Assembly (NCBI GenBank): GCA_030706455.1
Contig: JAUZOL010000002.1
Span: 1-64,000 of the forward strand
Direction of reading: 5' to 3'
Length of the DNA stretch: 64,000 bases
Source of the DNA: Bacteroidota bacterium
GTDB lineage: Bacteria > Bacteroidota > Bacteroidia > Bacteroidales > Paludibacteraceae
A program made the position numbers and the translations under genes. The notes below the pieces were generated by a model. It saw only the letters and a program-made list of their open reading frames with translations. It did no database searches and was not told the origin of the DNA. Each line of letters begins with the position of its first letter. Positions within the stretch are counted from its first letter, which is position 1. Positions 61,012 through 64,000 of this stretch are shown piece by piece.

Positions 61012-63240
61012 TTATTCTCTCGTTATTTCATAGGTTCGTTCAAGAACCGGTTGATACTTATGAAACAGCTTTTTCGCCATTTCCACAGAATTACCCAGCG
61101 GCACTTCCGGATAAACGGGAGTTGTTTGGTTTACCCATTTCCATTCAAAGCTTGCAATCTGTTGATTTATCTTGTCAAGAGCAGGCTTTTCATTTGTCAA
61201 TGCTGACTGTTTGATTGCCTCAAAGAAAATCTGCCAGCGTTGTTTATAAAAGTCTTTCATGAGTCCGGCCCACTGTTTGCAGGCATAATCGTGCAAAACA
61301 CTCTTCTCTCCACCCCACAAAGTTATCTGGTCGCGGGCATTTTTTTCATAAAGAACTCTTTCCTGATCCGTATGGCCACATCTTTTGGCAGATTCGATCC
61401 ACGGACCCAACAAAAAATCTTTTTGTGTTGCCAGTAAATCGTCAAGGTCGTCAAGCAAAAAAAGAAAGTCGCCTGTCAGTTTTTCCAAGCTGCCCTTATC
61501 TCCTTTAGCATAAGCTGAAGCGATCGCCGAGTGCAATGTGTCTGCATAATTCACCAACACCTGACGGGTCAAATCCACGAGGTCATACCGAAATCCATCG
61601 CTTTGTTGTAAGTTCGAAGATGCTTTAACCATCAATTTCCATGCTGGCAACAAAGCTTCTGATTTATACTCGCGCTTCGGAGTTCCCCGTTGAAGTGTAG
61701 GCCGGGAGGTGATCACGTTTTGCGAACCATCATCCTGGTTATCGGAAGCATACACTGTGTTATGCAAAATTACCCAAGCTTTCAGCGCATCTTCGTTCAC
61801 CTTGCCATATCTTCGGATCACGTATCCTTTGAGCCAGCTATCCACATCAATTGGTTGTCTGTTCCATACGTTTTCGAGCATCAACTCATACATCACCGGA
61901 TTCTGTTCAATTGCCTCGGGAGTTAGTCCAACGCCCACCATATTGCCTGATTTCGGATCATTCAAGGCTGCAGAAGGAGCAGTGGCAACGGTTTTCAGAT
62001 TTCCCCGCATACTGACATTGCCTCCGAAGTTGTGCAACATGCACCACATCCAGGGCTTTCCATAGTAGGCATCCGTTTGCTGCCACACGGGATGGGTTTC
62101 ACTCCAGAGGTCGAGTATTATCATTCGGTTTCCGGGAACGGCATTTAAGACCGCTTTCATCTGAGCCGGTTTCCAAAAATCAGACTGGTAATAGAACATC
62201 CAGCCCTGCATGACCCAGATTGCTTTCGGGTCTGCGGATTTCATTACGCCATAAATTTTACCACTCACATTACTCAGATAAGTGGTGTCATTTGTTGGTG
62301 GAAGGTTTTCGTTGAATGTATCCGACGAATAGAGATGATCCGTTCCATATAGTTTTGTCTCTTCTTCGATAAAAAGCTTTCCTATTTTCTCAAACATAGG
62401 GTCTTGAGGATCGAGAATATTAACCTGAGGATAGTCAAGCCAGGTCGTTTTTTTGAGTGAAGCTTCAGGATACTTTTCATTAAATGCAGGAGGAACATGA
62501 CCGGTAAACGCCGGCAAAACGGGAGTCATTCCCAATTCCCGCTCACGAGCCAGAATTTGCTTTTGTAAGGTCTCATGATCTGTCATCCAGCTTTTGGGCA
62601 GAGGGCCTCCCCAGCCGTCGAGATTGCCCATCCAGAACCAACTAAAATAAGCCGGCCCGCTAAAAAACGACTCCAGTTCTTTGTCCGTAAATCCCAGTTT
62701 ACGGTACACGTTGTACCACACGATATTCTGTCCGGTAAGAGCCAGCGGCATATTAATCCCGTTAAGCGCCATATAGTCTATCTCTTTTTGCCAGCGGTTC
62801 CAGTCCCACCAGCTCATAGAATAGTTGAAGGTGCAGTAGTTGAGATAATAGCGGTAGTTATACGGAGTGTCTTTGTGTATTTTGGTCGGAACGGCCGGTA
62901 AGGTTGCCGGCAATGTCAAATTCGTACCATTCCAGGTGATCTGGCAATGACAATAATTCTTCAGATAATAGTTCAACGCGCTGGCTACCGAAACGCCATT
63001 AGTTCCCCGCAAAATGATTTTACCATCTTTGCTTTCCAGTTCGAACCAGTCGTTTTTATCCAGCTTATCAGCCATCTCCACTACAACTTTATCGGACAGC
63101 CTTGGTACTACCCGCTTCACAAGAGCATAGGCAGCAGCAGTTTGACGTCCAGCATCAGCTTTACAACAAGGAATTATAAAAAAACTCAATATTGCAATGA
63201 TGCAACAATACAAATACGGAACTTTTGCTTTTATTGTCAT
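61012..63240 (-). CDS. GH89 alpha-N-acetylglucosaminidase (NAGLU-like lipoprotein)
   Basis: A 742-residue exo-alpha-GlcNAc hydrolase. IIPCCKADAG near residue 30 is a lipobox, so it is probably lipid-anchored. Domains: N-terminal alpha/beta domain (about 35-115), TIM barrel (about 125-450) and helical C-terminal domain (to 742). The acid/base is Glu311 in DTFNENLPP; the nucleophile is Glu442 in VGLTPEAIEQ, the same spacing as in human NAGLU and the Clostridium enzyme. It removes terminal alpha-1,4-GlcNAc from gastric-type mucin or heparan-like chains. The ATG at 63240 is used; an earlier ATG (63282) falls in a palindrome that looks like the end of the upstream gene. Confidence 0.93.
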   Translation of the reverse strand: MTIKAKVPYLYCCIIAILSFFIIPCCKADAGRQTAAAYALVKRVVPRLSDKVVVEMADKLDKNDWFELESKDGKIILRGTNGVSVASALNYYLKNYCHCQITWNGTNLTLPATLPAVPTKIHKDTPYNYRYYLNYCTFNYSMSWWDWNRWQKEIDYMALNGINMPLALTGQNIVWYNVYRKLGFTDKELESFFSGPAYFSWFWMGNLDGWGGPLPKSWMTDHETLQKQILARERELGMTPVLPAFTGHVPPAFNEKYPEASLKKTTWLDYPQVNILDPQDPMFEKIGKLFIEEETKLYGTDHLYSSDTFNENLPPTNDTTYLSNVSGKIYGVMKSADPKAIWVMQGWMFYYQSDFWKPAQMKAVLNAVPGNRMIILDLWSETHPVWQQTDAYYGKPWMWCMLHNFGGNVSMRGNLKTVATAPSAALNDPKSGNMVGVGLTPEAIEQNPVMYELMLENVWNRQPIDVDSWLKGYVIRRYGKVNEDALKAWVILHNTVYASDNQDDGSQNVITSRPTLQRGTPKREYKSEALLPAWKLMVKASSNLQQSDGFRYDLVDLTRQVLVNYADTLHSAIASAYAKGDKGSLEKLTGDFLFLLDDLDDLLATQKDFLLGPWIESAKRCGHTDQERVLYEKNARDQITLWGGEKSVLHDYACKQWAGLMKDFYKQRWQIFFEAIKQSALTNEKPALDKINQQIASFEWKWVNQTTPVYPEVPLGNSVEMAKKLFHKYQPVLERTYEITRE

Positions 63241-63270
63241 TATTTTCGGGAAAGATAAAATACTAAATTT

Positions 63271-63288
63271 AAGCTCAATCATGAGCTT
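63271..63288 (-). terminator. Small palindrome between GHL10 and GH89
   Basis: AAGCTCA-ATCA-TGAGCTT is a perfect 7-bp stem, 11 nt after the GHL10 stop. There is no T-run, so it is at best a weak terminator or processing site. Confidence 0.35.
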
Positions 63289-63299
63289 AATTCTATTCG

Positions 63300-64000
63300 C
63301 TATTTTCCTGCCAAACCCTGAGAAATGGCTGATTTTACATCGTCATACAACTGCTTATTAAACTGATTGGCTGTCGGGTCATCGATATGCACGAGATCAA
63401 ACAGCATAACACCTTTGGTTTGTTGCAACAGCATAACAATCGCATTTTTCATGTTCGACAAATCGCTCCATGAGGTATTCCCTATATCTATTGCTCCATA
63501 GTGAATATTCGCATTTTTCAATACCCGGTTCGCTCCGTCAATCTGTCCCTGCACAGTCCACCATCCTGCTCCGTTAAGTGCTGGCGTATAATTACCCGTC
63601 ATAAACATATCCAGCAATTCGGCATAGCCAGTGTTTTTATAGGTAGATGTTGCCCACGAAAATTCGGAAGACGGATCATAAGTTTTGCTTGCCCAGTTGA
63701 CTCCAACATTATAGTAAGAATCATACCATGCTCCCGAATAAGAACAAAAGGCAAGGTGTGGCTTAATCGCTTTGATAGCATCACGGGTTTTTGACACAAA
63801 ATCATGTATGGTCTGCGCCCGGAATTCCAACCATTTTTTATATTGTGAACCTGTCACATTCGGAACAACAGAACCATTAGAGGTTGTCCATGACTGCACA
63901 ATATCCGTTGCCTTGACACTCGACAAACCTGCCCAATCTTTGAATTTTGCCAGCGTATAGTCCGAAAAGTCGGCGCAAATATCATAAAACCGACAGTAAT
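63300..64000 (-). CDS. GHL10 (DUF187)-family glycosidase-like protein, 3' part only
   Basis: The reading frame is open through the right edge, so the 5' part is missing from the window; a shorter start at 63926 (TTG) is not credible. The readable part begins YCRFYDICADFSDYTLAKF and aligns with the full paralogue at 46386-47696 (RVRFDGIDADFSPLSKSEF), then YSGAWYDSYYNVGVNWAS and GVMLFDLVHID near the end. It is the C-terminal half of a TIM-barrel protein. It is the first gene of the second cluster inside the window, and the cluster continues to the right. Confidence 0.82.
   Translation of the reverse strand, partial: YCRFYDICADFSDYTLAKFKDWAGLSSVKATDIVQSWTTSNGSVVPNVTGSQYKKWLEFRAQTIHDFVSKTRDAIKAIKPHLAFCSYSGAWYDSYYNVGVNWASKTYDPSSEFSWATSTYKNTGYAELLDMFMTGNYTPALNGAGWWTVQGQIDGANRVLKNANIHYGAIDIGNTSWSDLSNMKNAIVMLLQQTKGVMLFDLVHIDDPTANQFNKQLYDDVKSAISQGLAGK

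Larger units (their letters stand above)
41301..64000 (-). other. Second carbohydrate cluster: GHL10, GH89, GH16, NagX, GH2, DUF4434, FAD enzyme, ADP-ribosylglycohydrolases, ribokinase, permease
   Basis: All sixteen genes are on the - strand with gaps mostly under 110 bp (only one of about 300 bp), suggesting long transcripts. No SusC/SusD pair is inside the window; one could lie beyond 64 kb. Four families occur in pairs (GHL10, DUF4434, ADP-ribosylglycohydrolase-like, HGSNAT/DUF5009-like). Nearly all soluble products carry Sec, lipoprotein or Tat signals, while ribokinase is cytoplasmic and the permease and acetyltransferases are in the inner membrane. The set implies periplasmic breakdown of a glycan with alpha-GlcNAc (GH89), a beta-linked backbone (GH16, GH2) and possibly ribofuranosyl groups, then uptake of a free sugar. 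Confidence 0.7.

Noticed and set aside
1-64000. CRISPR arrays, tRNA or rRNA genes, insertion sequences, integrases
   Set aside because: No regularly spaced repeats of CRISPR length, no cloverleaf or rRNA sequence and no transposase or integrase motifs were seen on either strand.

Overview
The window looks like a chromosomal segment of a glycan-degrading member of Bacteroidota, probably order Bacteroidales. The evidence is two SusC/SusD pairs, a FecI/FecR-type sigma/anti-sigma pair, many signal-peptide or lipoprotein glycoside hydrolases, very short intergenic gaps and TAnnTTTG promoter boxes of the Bacteroides type. The genus cannot be named from the sequence alone. No rRNA, tRNA, CRISPR array, transposase or phage gene was seen.

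Region 1 (1-3.75 kb, + strand) holds the tail of a Gly/Arg-rich, probably RNA-binding protein with its terminator, a secreted S9 peptidase with a good promoter, and a membrane acyltransferase. Short palindromic elements lie in the gaps.

Region 2 (3.76-40.2 kb, all on the - strand, read right to left) is one large polysaccharide utilization locus. It begins with an ECF sigma factor and a FecR anti-sigma factor, then SusC2/SusD2 and SusC1/SusD1. The enzymes follow in order: GH29, a BNR-type beta-propeller protein, GH29 with a discoidin-like domain, GH35, GH92, GH125 (Tat-exported), GH92, GH92, GH2 of the endo-beta-mannosidase type, GH3, a ROK repressor and GH20. Together they could strip fucose, galactose, GlcNAc, alpha-mannose, core beta-mannose and perhaps xylose. 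This fits a complex N-glycan, with the plant type as the leading idea. The middle GH92 has Ser where the catalytic acid Glu should be, which suggests a mannosyl-phosphate substrate or a changed mechanism.

Region 3 (40.5-64 kb) starts with a lone + strand CutC-family gene. The rest is a second long - strand cluster without SusC/SusD inside the window. Read right to left it is: a partial GHL10 glycosidase, GH89, GH16, a NagX/HGSNAT-like transmembrane acetyltransferase, a calcineurin-like phosphoesterase, a divergent GH2, a DUF4434 protein, a free-standing Reg_prop beta-propeller, a secreted FAD oxidoreductase with SLH-like repeats, a second DUF4434 protein, a secreted ADP-ribosylglycohydrolase-like protein, GHL10, a DUF5009 membrane protein, ribokinase, a second ADP-ribosylglycohydrolase-like protein and a GRP-family sugar permease. 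Four families occur in pairs. The permease, ribokinase and two secreted ADP-ribosylglycohydrolase-like proteins form a plausible ribose-release and uptake module. NagX next to GH89 mirrors the lysosomal HGSNAT-NAGLU pair. This cluster is the best candidate for an undescribed system here.

At small scale, several start codons on the - strand are preceded within about 40 nt by short direct repeats phased at 7 or 14 bp. A 300-bp gap between GH35 and GH92 is packed with nested hairpins, and the SusC2 leader can fold into a long stem-loop.
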